From Flavobacteriaceae bacterium TMED179 (GTDB lineage Bacteria; Bacteroidota; Bacteroidia; Flavobacteriales; Flavobacteriaceae): a stretch of DNA of 32,638 bases. Of this stretch, positions 19,973 through 27,786 are shown piece by piece. Position 1 is the stretch's first letter; each line of letters starts with the position of its first letter. A program made the translations under genes and the position numbers. The stretch spans positions 84,353 to 116,990 of the forward strand of contig NHIC01000010.1 in the NCBI GenBank assembly GCA_002169865.1, written 5' to 3'. The notes below the pieces were generated by a model, which saw only the letters and a program-made list of their open reading frames with translations, had not been told where the DNA came from and did not search any database.

Positions 19973-21757
19973 ATGAGTATGAATTATAATATTCATTTCA
20001 ATAATCATATAAATGGCTTCTTAAAAGATAAATTTCAAGTTGATATAGACACTTTTGAGTTTCAAAATACAAGAAAAGAATTCCTAGGAGATATTACATT
20101 ACTTGTTTTTCCATTATTAAAGTATATCAAAATAAATCCTGAAAAATTAGCTGAGGATATAGGTGAAATTCTGTTAAATAGTCATAAAGCAGTTACAGGA
20201 TATAATGTAGTGAAAGGATTTCTGAATTTGAGCTTAAGTGATACTTTTTATTTAGAACAATTTCAATCCATTTATAAATTAAAAAATTACGGACATAAAA
20301 TTTTAACCGAAGAATCTCCTACTATGATGGTAGAATTTTCATCTCCAAATACAAATAAACCGCTTCACTTGGGTCATATAAGAAATAATGTATTAGGCTA
20401 TTCAGTTGCCAGGATTCTAGAAGCAAATGGAATTCACGTAATTAAAACTCAAATCATTAATGATCGCGGAATACATATTTGTAAATCCATGGTTGCCTGG
20501 AAGAAATACGGAAAAAATGAAACTCCGGAAAATTCTAACCTTAAAGGAGATCAGTTAGTAGGAAAATACTACATTATTTTTGAATCTGAATACAAAAAAG
20601 AAATACAAAGTCTCATTGATGACGGACTGACTCAAGAAGAGGCAAAGCGATCAGCTCCTTTAATGATTGAAGCTCAAAATATGCTTCGACTTTGGGAAGA
20701 TAATGATCATGAGATTCGTTCTTTATGGGAAAAAATGAATAAATGGGTCTATTCAGGATTTAATACTACATATAAAAACTTAGGTGTTACGTTTGATTCA
20801 TACTATTATGAAAGTAGAACATATTTACTTGGAAAAAAAATTATTAAAAAAGGTATTGAAAATAATATTTTTTATAAAAAGAAAGATGGATCAGTTTGGG
20901 TAGATCTCTCTGATGATGGTTTAGATCAAAAAATTCTTCTCCGATCAGATGGAACATCAGTATATATGACACAAGATCTAGGTACAGCTCTTAAAAGATT
21001 TGAAGAGGAACCTAGTCTTAAAGGTATAGTCTATACAGTCGGGAATGAACAAGACTATCATTTTAAAGTTCTGTTTCTAATATTAAAAAAATTAGGTTTT
21101 GACTGGACTAAATCTCTTTATCACCTAAGTTATGGGATGGTTGATTTACCAAGTGGCAAAATGAAAAGCCGAGAAGGTACTGTTGTTGATGCTGATGATT
21201 TAATGAATGATATGATTAACCAAGCAAAACATGTTTGTCAAGAGTATGGAAAGCTAGATTCTTTATCATCTGAAGAACTTGAAAATTTATACCAAATAAT
21301 CGGTCTTGGTGCGTTGAAATATTTCATTCTAAAGATTGACCCAAAAAAAAATATTCTTTTTGACCCTATAGCCTCGATTGATTTTAATGGGAATACAGGA
21401 CCTTTTATCCAATATACTCATGCAAGAATAAAAACATTGATTAAAAGTTCATCAGCACCGATTCGTGAATTTAAAACTACATTAATTTTAGAACCTAAAG
21501 AAAGAGAGTTAATAAAACTCTTAGGAAGTTATCCAGAATTTGTTATTCTTGCTCGAGAAGAATATAGTCCAGCAATAATAGCAAATTATTTATATGATTT
21601 AGCAAAGAGTTATAATGCTTTTTATCAAAATATATCTGTTCTAGGAGTTGAAGATATAGAATTGAGAAATTTTAGAGTTGCGCTGTCACAAAAAGTTGCT
21701 GAGGTGATATCAAGTTCATCAGGTCTTTTAGGGTTTAAAGTTCCAGATAGAATGTAA
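19973..21757 (+). CDS. argS: Arginyl-tRNA synthetase
   Basis: A class I synthetase that charges tRNA-Arg. The 594-residue product has the N-terminal tRNA-contact domain (residues 1-115), the HIGH-like HLGH at 132-135 within SSPNTNKPLHLGHIRNN, the KMSKS-like KMKSR at 396-400, and the C-terminal anticodon-binding DALR domain (about 475-594) with FIQYTHARI before it and LLGFKVPDRM at the end. Two ATGs, at 19973 and 19979, could start it; the difference is two residues. It is monocistronic in appearance: a divergent gene upstream and a terminator directly after the stop. Confidence 0.97.
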   Translation: MSMNYNIHFNNHINGFLKDKFQVDIDTFEFQNTRKEFLGDITLLVFPLLKYIKINPEKLAEDIGEILLNSHKAVTGYNVVKGFLNLSLSDTFYLEQFQSIYKLKNYGHKILTEESPTMMVEFSSPNTNKPLHLGHIRNNVLGYSVARILEANGIHVIKTQIINDRGIHICKSMVAWKKYGKNETPENSNLKGDQLVGKYYIIFESEYKKEIQSLIDDGLTQEEAKRSAPLMIEAQNMLRLWEDNDHEIRSLWEKMNKWVYSGFNTTYKNLGVTFDSYYYESRTYLLGKKIIKKGIENNIFYKKKDGSVWVDLSDDGLDQKILLRSDGTSVYMTQDLGTALKRFEEEPSLKGIVYTVGNEQDYHFKVLFLILKKLGFDWTKSLYHLSYGMVDLPSGKMKSREGTVVDADDLMNDMINQAKHVCQEYGKLDSLSSEELENLYQIIGLGALKYFILKIDPKKNILFDPIASIDFNGNTGPFIQYTHARIKTLIKSSSAPIREFKTTLILEPKERELIKLLGSYPEFVILAREEYSPAIIANYLYDLAKSYNAFYQNISVLGVEDIELRNFRVALSQKVAEVISSSSGLLGFKVPDRM

Positions 21758-21758
21758 A

Positions 21759-21785
21759 AAAAATCGCTCCATTGGAGCGATTTTT
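21759..21785. terminator. Bidirectional terminator between argS and proteorhodopsin
   Basis: A 12-bp perfect stem (AAAAATCGCTCC at 21759-21770 with GGAGCGATTTTT at 21774-21785) closes an ATT triloop. The plus strand has T5 at its 3' side and the minus strand has T8 (A run 21756-21763), so it can end both argS and the convergent rhodopsin gene, whose stop is 50 bases away. Confidence 0.9.
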
Positions 21786-21834
21786 AGAATTTTTCATAGT
21801 ATGTTGAAATACACTACTACTAAGATAAAATTAA

Positions 21835-22554
21835 TTATTTGGAGTCTACAGCTAATTGGTATACAACTAAACCAAAACCAATTTTATTGATAGCGTCACC
21901 TACATTGTAAATTACATCCATCTGAAGTCCACCGAATATTCCGCTGTACCATCCTTCAGTACCAGCCATGTATCCGATTGGATAAATAGCCCATCCAATT
22001 AATACAAACTTGCAAAGTGTTTTGTGGGCTGATTGAACAGCTCCGCCTGCAGCGGCTGCCAACTTCGAAGCACCACCCATCCAAATTTCATATACGATGT
22101 AGAAATAAGCAATACCTGATACAAGACCCCAAATTTGAGCTTGACTCGTGTAAACAGCTTCTCCAAAATATCCAGTAACTAACATCACAATAGAAGCAAA
22201 AATCATTTTCCACATTAATTGTTTTGTAGCACCAGCTGCTTTAAGGATTAGATAAAATTCAACACACATTAAAGGTACAGTTAGTATCCAATCTACATAT
22301 CTAAAAAATGTAGGGGAGGTCATATTAGTTGCCCAATAGTCACGCATGTACCAATAGTGTACTGCTGCAATGAACGTAATTAAACCTGACACCAAAATAG
22401 AAGTTTTCCATTTGTTGTCAAATGAGTTCATTTGAAGAAAGAAGAACGCTGATGCTGCCATCATCGCCATACATCCTATGAAGAATGTGAATCCAACATA
22501 GTCGTCTGTGGCCATTGCTGGCACTACAGTCATTAAACTTAGAATTTTTTCCAT
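21835..22554 (-). CDS. Proteorhodopsin, green-tuned proton pump
   Basis: A light-driven outward proton pump of the inner membrane using retinal. The 239-residue product has seven membrane helices. Key residues: His66 (the proteorhodopsin helix-B histidine); helix C RYVDWILTVPLMCVEFY with acceptor Asp88, Thr92 and donor Glu99, the DTE set of proton pumps; Met96 at the spectral position (105 in reference numbering), which in flavobacteria goes with green absorption; retinal lysine Lys224 in AINKIGFG. Gly143 in IWGLVSG aligns, by counting from the helix-E tyrosine-glutamate pair, with the glycine that lets carotenoid antennas reach retinal in xanthorhodopsin. The gene is divergent from blh and has no operon partner. 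Confidence 0.97.
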   Translation of the reverse strand: MEKILSLMTVVPAMATDDYVGFTFFIGCMAMMAASAFFFLQMNSFDNKWKTSILVSGLITFIAAVHYWYMRDYWATNMTSPTFFRYVDWILTVPLMCVEFYLILKAAGATKQLMWKMIFASIVMLVTGYFGEAVYTSQAQIWGLVSGIAYFYIVYEIWMGGASKLAAAAGGAVQSAHKTLCKFVLIGWAIYPIGYMAGTEGWYSGIFGGLQMDVIYNVGDAINKIGFGLVVYQLAVDSK

Positions 22555-22600
22555 GATTTAATCAATTATTTATTTTTGTTTAGATAAATTTAGAAAAAAT

Positions 22601-22608
22601 TAAACTTA
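22601..22608 (-). promoter_or_regulatory. Possible -7 box for proteorhodopsin
   Basis: On the minus strand this reads TAAGTTTA, one mismatch from the Bacteroidota TAnnTTTG box, giving a leader of roughly 40 bases. No convincing -33 element was found. In such AT-rich DNA this can be chance. Confidence 0.3.
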
Positions 22609-22609
22609 T

Positions 22610-22617
22610 TTGCTTTG
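22610..22617 (+). promoter_or_regulatory. Possible -7 box for blh
   Basis: TTGCTTTG, one mismatch from TAnnTTTG, 20 bases before the TTG start of blh and one base from the opposite-facing candidate box of the rhodopsin gene. Confidence 0.3.
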
Positions 22618-22637
22618 TTTTTAATAAATATTTTCTC

Positions 22638-23549
22638 TTGAAAGCATTAACTTCTTCATTTACAATAACTAAAAAGTTTATATTTTCTTTATTTTTTACA
22701 TTAATTTGTATTGTTTTCACACTTTTTTGTTCTGAAAACCTTCAAAATATAGCCTCAAGTTTGGGTATTTTATCCTTTGGTATTCTTCATGGAGCAAACG
22801 ATATTAAAATTTTATCCAGTAAAAAAATGAAAATTAACTCTCTTTTTGGTGTTTCTTTTTTATTAATTTATTTAGTAGTGGTTTTTTCAGGTATATTATT
22901 ATTCTACTTTATACCAGGTATAGCTTTATTAAGTTTTGTAGCAGTAAGCTGTTATCACTTTGGAGAACAACATTGGCAAGATAAATTGAATGATATTAAA
23001 AGGCCATTGCCGTTCTATATTACTTACGGATCTTTAATTTTTTTAATGCTTTTCTCTTTTCACTATTCTCAAGTTGAGGAAATTATTTTTCGAATTTCAT
23101 CTGTTCATATACCCTATCAATTTTTTTTTGTTTCATTGATAATTACAGGGAATATTTTTTTGGGATACATTTTCATTAAATTAAAAAATATCAAACATAT
23201 ATTATTAGAAATATTCCTTTTAGGAGCATTAGCTATTCTTTTCTATACAGGATCTTTACTTTTTGGATTTGGGATTTACTTTGTAATTTGGCATAGTTTA
23301 CCTTCATTGAAGTCTCAAATCAAATATCTTTACCCTGAAAAAGAGGATCGACCATATTTGAAATATTTCAAATCTGCCTTTTTATATTGGATTATGGCTT
23401 TAATTGGATTAGTAACAATGTATTTTTTTGGCACCCTTCCAAAAGATCAATACTTATCAGTTTTCTTTTCATTTTTGGCTGCTATTACATTTCCTCATGT
23501 TATCGTAATGGGATTAATGTTTCATTCGCCTAATCAGAATAGCAATTAA
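22638..23549 (+). CDS. blh: Beta-carotene 15,15'-dioxygenase, Blh/Brp family
   Basis: It cleaves beta-carotene into two retinals, the chromophore of the neighbouring rhodopsin, at the inner membrane. The 303-residue product has about eight to ten hydrophobic segments and the family histidine motifs: HGANDIK (His51, Asp55), CYHFGEQHW (His107, His112), IWHSLPS (His219) and FPHVIVMGLMFH (His287, His296), presumed iron ligands. No ATG occurs before residue 64, inside the conserved part, so the TTG at 22638 is the best start; it gives a membrane-type N-terminus. It is divergent from the rhodopsin gene with 83 bases between. No carotenoid synthesis genes are nearby, so beta-carotene must be made from another locus. 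Confidence 0.93.
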   Translation: MKALTSSFTITKKFIFSLFFTLICIVFTLFCSENLQNIASSLGILSFGILHGANDIKILSSKKMKINSLFGVSFLLIYLVVVFSGILLFYFIPGIALLSFVAVSCYHFGEQHWQDKLNDIKRPLPFYITYGSLIFLMLFSFHYSQVEEIIFRISSVHIPYQFFFVSLIITGNIFLGYIFIKLKNIKHILLEIFLLGALAILFYTGSLLFGFGIYFVIWHSLPSLKSQIKYLYPEKEDRPYLKYFKSAFLYWIMALIGLVTMYFFGTLPKDQYLSVFFSFLAAITFPHVIVMGLMFHSPNQNSN

Positions 23550-23564
23550 TTAAGACGCATTTCT

Positions 23565-23572
23565 TACTTTTG
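23565..23572 (+). promoter_or_regulatory. Likely -7 promoter box for ffh
   Basis: TACTTTTG matches the Bacteroidota TAnnTTTG box exactly and lies 23 bases before the ffh ATG, in the only 46 bases between blh and ffh. No clear -33 element was seen. Confidence 0.5.
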
Positions 23573-23595
23573 TTTTAACCCAAATTAAATTAAAA

Positions 23596-24924
23596 ATGTT
23601 TGATAATCTTAGCGGCAAATTAGATAAAGCTTTTCAGGTACTTAAGGGTCATGGGAAAATCACTGAGATTAATGTAGCTGAGACACTTAAAGAAGTAAGA
23701 AGAGCATTATTAGATGCAGATGTAAATTTTAAGATTGCAAAAGAATTTACAGTTAAAGTTAAAGAAAAGGCAATTGGTCAAAAGGTTTTAACAAGTTTAC
23801 AACCAGGACAGCTAATGGTTAAAATTGTAAAAGATGAGTTGACTAAACTTATGGGGGCAGAATCTGTAAAAATTAATTTGAATGAAGAGCCTACCATAAT
23901 TTTAATGTCAGGACTTCAAGGTTCTGGAAAGACTACTTTTTCAGGCAAATTAGCACTCTATTTACAAAAAAAATATAAGAAAAGACCTTTACTAGTAGCC
24001 TGTGACGTTTACCGACCTGCTGCAATTGATCAATTAGCTATTTTAGCTGGCCAAGTTGGAGTTCCTTTATATGAAGATCGGGAGGAAAAAGACCCTGTCA
24101 AAATTGCAACAGCTGCCCTGAAAAATGCCAAAAGGGATAAAAATGATGTGGTAATAATTGATACTGCTGGTCGTCTTGCTATTGATAATATTTTAATGGA
24201 TGAGATAAAATCAATTCACTCTGCAACAAAACCTTCAGAAACTCTTTTTGTTGTTGATTCTATGACAGGACAAGATGCTGTTAATACTGCCAAGGCTTTT
24301 AATGATATATTAAATTTTGATGGTGTGATCCTAACAAAGCTTGATGGAGATACCAGGGGTGGAGCTGCTTTATCTATTAAGTCCGTTGTTGACAAACCGA
24401 TCAAATTTATTGGCACTGGAGAAAAAATGGAAGCACTTGATGTTTTTTATCCAGATCGAATGGCAGATAGAATACTTGGAATGGGTGATGTGGTTTCCTT
24501 AGTAGAAAGAGCCCAAGAACAGTTCGATGAAGATCAAGCTCGACGTATCAATAAAAAAATTTCTAAAAATCAATTTGGGTTTGATGACTTCCTTTCCCAA
24601 ATTCAACAAGTGAAAAAAATGGGAAATATGAAAGATTTGATGGGTATGATTCCTGGAGCAGGAAAAATTACTAAAGGAATCGAAATAGATGATAATGCTT
24701 TTTTGGGTATTGAAGTAATTATCAGTTCAATGACTCCTATGGAAAGATCTCAACCTCATTTAATTAATCACAGCAGAAAAATTCGAATTGCCAGAGGGTC
24801 CGGTAAATCTATTCAAGAAGTAAACCAGTTAATTAAGCAATTTGAACAAATGGGTAAGATGATGAAAATGATGCAGGGCGGTAAGAGTCAGCAAATGATG
24901 CAAATGATGCAAAATATGCGCTAG
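23596..24924 (+). CDS. ffh: Signal recognition particle protein Ffh
   Basis: Ffh with 4.5S RNA binds signal sequences at the ribosome exit and delivers membrane proteins to SecYEG. The 442-residue product has the N domain (1-90, with ALLDADVNF), the G domain with P-loop GLQGSGKTT (106-114), DTAGRL and TKLDGDTRGGAAL, and the C-terminal methionine-rich M domain with the RNA-binding RIARGSGKSIQEVN. The extreme C-terminus is a methionine/glutamine run (QQMMQMMQNMR) from short tandem CAAATGATG copies. folD follows after 5 bases, so the two are probably one transcript. Confidence 0.98.
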   Translation: MFDNLSGKLDKAFQVLKGHGKITEINVAETLKEVRRALLDADVNFKIAKEFTVKVKEKAIGQKVLTSLQPGQLMVKIVKDELTKLMGAESVKINLNEEPTIILMSGLQGSGKTTFSGKLALYLQKKYKKRPLLVACDVYRPAAIDQLAILAGQVGVPLYEDREEKDPVKIATAALKNAKRDKNDVVIIDTAGRLAIDNILMDEIKSIHSATKPSETLFVVDSMTGQDAVNTAKAFNDILNFDGVILTKLDGDTRGGAALSIKSVVDKPIKFIGTGEKMEALDVFYPDRMADRILGMGDVVSLVERAQEQFDEDQARRINKKISKNQFGFDDFLSQIQQVKKMGNMKDLMGMIPGAGKITKGIEIDDNAFLGIEVIISSMTPMERSQPHLINHSRKIRIARGSGKSIQEVNQLIKQFEQMGKMMKMMQGGKSQQMMQMMQNMR

Positions 24925-24929
24925 AAAAT

Positions 24930-25802
24930 ATGGAAATCTTAGACGGAAAAAAAACTTCAAACGAGATAAGAGAGGAAATAAAGGAAACTGTATCTGCTAT
25001 GAAAGATCTCGGAAAACGTCCTCCTCATCTTGCGGCTGTTCTAGTTGGAAGTGATGGAGCTAGTCTCACTTATGTTGGGAGCAAGGTTAGATCCTGTGAA
25101 TATGTTGGTTTTGATTCTACACTGATTCGTTTAGAATCAAATATTAGTGAGGAGGAACTTTTAAAGCATATTCAAGATTTAAATCAGGACGATAACCTTG
25201 ATGGATACATCGTTCAACTACCGCTACCAAAACATATAAATGAAGAAAAAATTCTTTTAGCTATAGATCCTAAAAAAGATGTTGATGGTTTTCATCCAAC
25301 TAATTTTGGGCGAATGTCTCTTGAGCTCAATGCCTTTATACCAGCAACACCTTTTGGAATAATGCAGTTGCTAGAGCGATACAAAGTTTCTACTAATGGA
25401 AAACATTGTGTAGTAGTGGGGCGAAGTCATATTGTAGGTCGTCCAATTAGTATCTTAATGAGTCAGAAAGGGCCAGCAGGAAATGCTACAGTTACCGTTG
25501 CTCACAGTCAAACAGAAAACTTAGAGAAACTTACTCGAAGTGCTGATATTGTTATAATGGCTCTTGGGATACCCGAATACCTAACAGCTGATATGGTAAA
25601 AGAAGGTGCTGTAATTATAGATGTTGGAATTACTCGTGTTCCTGATAAAGAACATCCAAAAGGTTATCTTATCAAAGGTGATGTGGCTTATGAGGAAGTT
25701 GCAAAAAAAGCCAGTTTTATTACTCCTGTTCCAGGTGGTGTTGGGCCTATGACAATTGCGATGTTATTACAAAATACTTTATTGGCTAGGCAGTCGAATT
25801 AG
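24930..25802 (+). CDS. folD: Bifunctional methylene-THF dehydrogenase / methenyl-THF cyclohydrolase
   Basis: FolD interconverts 5,10-methylene-, methenyl- and 10-formyl-tetrahydrofolate in cytoplasmic one-carbon metabolism, feeding purine and formyl-Met-tRNA synthesis. The 290-residue product has catalytic Tyr48 and Lys52 in GASLTYVGSK, the VQLPLPKH motif, DVDGFHP, the NADP-binding VVVGRSHIVGRPI, and PGGVGPMT near the C-terminus. It starts 5 bases after ffh. Its last 17 bases overlap the 3' end of the convergent membrane gene. Confidence 0.98.
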   Translation: MEILDGKKTSNEIREEIKETVSAMKDLGKRPPHLAAVLVGSDGASLTYVGSKVRSCEYVGFDSTLIRLESNISEEELLKHIQDLNQDDNLDGYIVQLPLPKHINEEKILLAIDPKKDVDGFHPTNFGRMSLELNAFIPATPFGIMQLLERYKVSTNGKHCVVVGRSHIVGRPISILMSQKGPAGNATVTVAHSQTENLEKLTRSADIVIMALGIPEYLTADMVKEGAVIIDVGITRVPDKEHPKGYLIKGDVAYEEVAKKASFITPVPGGVGPMTIAMLLQNTLLARQSN

Positions 25803-26673
25803 CTTTAGGATTTTCAATCGCATTAAAGATTTGTAAAATCAAATAGGCGAAAATAACTCCAGTCAAAATCAAAACCATTGTTAGATAACCCTCAGCTGAG
25901 AATGAAAGTCTGATTAAAATTGTAGCAATAATAAAACCTGTATTTCGTATTAGTTTACTGTATTCTTCTGTATAACGGAATGATATAAGCAGAATCACTA
26001 CATCTGCTAAAATTAATAATGTAAAAAATTGATTAAAGAAAAGACCATCAATATTTAAATCACTTTTTTGATTAATAAAATTTATAATCCAATTACCAAG
26101 AGAAGATAAAAGCATCAATCCTAAAACTCCAAAAAGTATTACGCTAACAATTTTTTTTGAGGAAATAAATCTTTGCAATCTTATATTATTTACAGGGTTT
26201 TTAGGTAAGCGTTTTTTACTTCGATTAAATAAAAAAATCAAAAGGAATAATATTAAAAATCCAAGTAAATCAATAACTAATTCAAGATTGTGTGAACTAC
26301 TCATCCAATTATCTGCAAGTTCCATTTGTGGAATATCCTTAAAAATTTTTCGAATAACAATTAATGATATTATTTCAAATTGCTTGGAAACGCATGATGT
26401 GAATGATCGAGGTAAATAAAAAAGAAGTAAATAGACTTCATAAACTAGAATTAGCGAAAAAGGAGTATAAATAGCAGAAATAGGATCATTAAATAATTCT
26501 GGATTAAGAGAGGGTAAGAATATAATTCCATGAGATTTAAGAAAAATTAGTCCTAGATGAATGAAAAATCCAGACGAGGCAAGTATTAAAATATTTTTTT
26601 CGATTATTTTCTGGATTCTAACTGCAAAAACTGAAGCAAAAATTTTCTCGAAGGTCAAATAAAAAAAATTCAT
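25786..26673 (-). CDS. Unrecognised polytopic membrane protein
   Basis: I do not recognise the 295-residue product. It has about seven hydrophobic segments (residues about 28-46, 69-88, 131-149, 173-192, 212-232, 242-258, 263-284) and a longer hydrophilic stretch at 89-130, with a basic cytoplasmic-looking loop at 150-174 (NRSKKRLPKNPVNN). Candidate motifs are YTPFSLILVYEVYLLLFYLP (70-88) and FRYTEEYSKLIRNTGF. There is no enzymatic signature. It starts 3 bases after the VOC-fold gene stop, so the two are probably cotranscribed, and its 3' end overlaps folD by 17 bases. Confidence 0.8.
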   Translation of the reverse strand: MNFFYLTFEKIFASVFAVRIQKIIEKNILILASSGFFIHLGLIFLKSHGIIFLPSLNPELFNDPISAIYTPFSLILVYEVYLLLFYLPRSFTSCVSKQFEIISLIVIRKIFKDIPQMELADNWMSSSHNLELVIDLLGFLILFLLIFLFNRSKKRLPKNPVNNIRLQRFISSKKIVSVILFGVLGLMLLSSLGNWIINFINQKSDLNIDGLFFNQFFTLLILADVVILLISFRYTEEYSKLIRNTGFIIATILIRLSFSAEGYLTMVLILTGVIFAYLILQIFNAIENPKANSTA

Positions 26674-26676
26674 TTA

Positions 26677-27099
26677 TTAGGAAATAAATAATTGATCTAT
26701 GTTTTTAAAGCTTTTAAATTCTAATGCGTTTTCGGATGGATCATAAAAGAACATTGTCTGCTGTTCACCAGGTAAACCTTCAAATCGAAGGTAGGGAGGG
26801 ATTTGGAATTCAATATTATTGTCTTTCAACTTTTGGCTAAAAGTTCTGAATACATCCCATTCTAATACTACTCCAAAGTGCGGTATTGGTACTGATTTTC
26901 CATCCACTTCATTGAAATGTTTATGTCCTTCATGGTTTTTGTCTTCATGTAAAACTAGTTGATGTCCAAAAAGAGAATAGTCTGCCCATTCATTAGAATA
27001 CCTTCCAGGATTACAACCTAAAATCTTTTCATAAAAATATTTTGAAGTTTGAAGATCCTTAACAGGAATAGCTAGATGGAACGGTGATAATAATGCCAT
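26677..27099 (-). CDS. VOC-superfamily (glyoxalase/dioxygenase-like) protein
   Basis: The 140-residue product is one vicinal-oxygen-chelate unit of two beta-alpha-beta-beta-beta modules. Probable metal ligands are His8 (SPFHLAIPV), His74 (IPHFGVVLE) and Glu127 (NALEFKSF), with the usual FFYDPSENALEFK closing strand. A histidine-rich stretch (HEDKNHEGHKH, residues 51-61) is notable. VOC proteins include glyoxalase I, extradiol dioxygenases and antibiotic-binding proteins; the substrate cannot be told here. It heads a minus-strand pair with the membrane protein and is divergent from queE. Confidence 0.88.
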   Translation of the reverse strand: MALLSPFHLAIPVKDLQTSKYFYEKILGCNPGRYSNEWADYSLFGHQLVLHEDKNHEGHKHFNEVDGKSVPIPHFGVVLEWDVFRTFSQKLKDNNIEFQIPPYLRFEGLPGEQQTMFFYDPSENALEFKSFKNIDQLFIS

Positions 27100-27104
27100 A
27101 AGTA

Positions 27105-27112
27105 AAGGTACA
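27105..27112 (-). promoter_or_regulatory. Possible -7 box for the VOC gene
   Basis: On the minus strand TACCTTTA, one mismatch from TAnnTTTG, ends 5 bases before the ATG at 27099. If used, the transcript would be leaderless or nearly so. No -33 element is clear. Confidence 0.3.
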
Positions 27113-27142
27113 TAATTTTAGTTCATGGCTGTTATAAAGTGG

Positions 27143-27150
27143 TATCTTTG
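27143..27150 (+). promoter_or_regulatory. Likely -7 promoter box for queE
   Basis: TATCTTTG is an exact TAnnTTTG match that ends only 3 bases before the first ATG of queE. Transcription would then begin at or next to the start codon, suggesting a leaderless mRNA. No clear -33 element was seen. Confidence 0.5.
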
Positions 27151-27153
27151 CAT

Positions 27154-27786
27154 ATGATGGGAAAAACTTTACAGGACAAAGTTAATATCGGAATTGCGTT
27201 ACCAGTGATGGAAGCATTTTATACTATTCAAGGTGAGGGCTATCATAAAGGAAGTGCGGCTTATTTTATTCGCATTGGAGGCTGTGATGTTGGCTGTCAT
27301 TGGTGTGATGTTAAGCAAAGCTGGGATGCTCAAAAACATCCTGTTATTCTTATTGATGATATTGTTTCACAAGCAATAAAGTACTCCAATACAATTGTAA
27401 TAACAGGTGGTGAGCCTTTAATGTGGAATATGATTCCATTGACTAAAGCCTTAAAGGAAAAAAAAATTCAAATTCATATCGAAACCTCCGGTGCATATAA
27501 AATTACAGGCCAATGGGATTGGTTTTGTCTTTCACCAAAAAAAAATAAATTACCTACTCAAGCTGCTTTCTCTTATGCTGATGAACTCAAGGTCATAATT
27601 TATAACAATGATGACCTTCGATTTGCTGAAAAACAAGCAGAAAAAGTAAATAGAAATTGTATTTTATATTTACAACCTGAATGGTCTAAAAGAGATAAAA
27701 TTATGCCCTTAATAGTGAATTATATTTTACAAAATCCAAAATGGAAAGTTTCTTTACAAACTCATAAATATTTAAACATTCCTTAG
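27154..27786 (+). CDS. queE: 7-carboxy-7-deazaguanine synthase, radical SAM
   Basis: QueE ring-contracts 6-carboxytetrahydropterin to 7-carboxy-7-deazaguanine on the way to preQ0 and queuosine in tRNA. The 210-residue product has the N-terminal EAFYTIQGEGYHKG (residues 20-33), the radical-SAM cluster ligands Cys44, Cys48 and Cys51 (CDVGCHWC, CxxxCxxC) and GGEPL (85-89) for SAM. I start at the ATG at 27154 (another ATG at 27157), because the upstream in-frame GTG lies before the promoter box. Its TAG stop interlocks with the stop of the convergent muramidase gene. Other queuosine genes are not in the window. Confidence 0.94.
   Translation: MMGKTLQDKVNIGIALPVMEAFYTIQGEGYHKGSAAYFIRIGGCDVGCHWCDVKQSWDAQKHPVILIDDIVSQAIKYSNTIVITGGEPLMWNMIPLTKALKEKKIQIHIETSGAYKITGQWDWFCLSPKKNKLPTQAAFSYADELKVIIYNNDDLRFAEKQAEKVNRNCILYLQPEWSKRDKIMPLIVNYILQNPKWKVSLQTHKYLNIP

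Noticed and set aside
24890-24919. Short tandem CAAATGATG copies at the end of ffh
   Set aside because: It encodes the normal Met/Gln-rich tail of the M domain, so it is not a separate repeat element.
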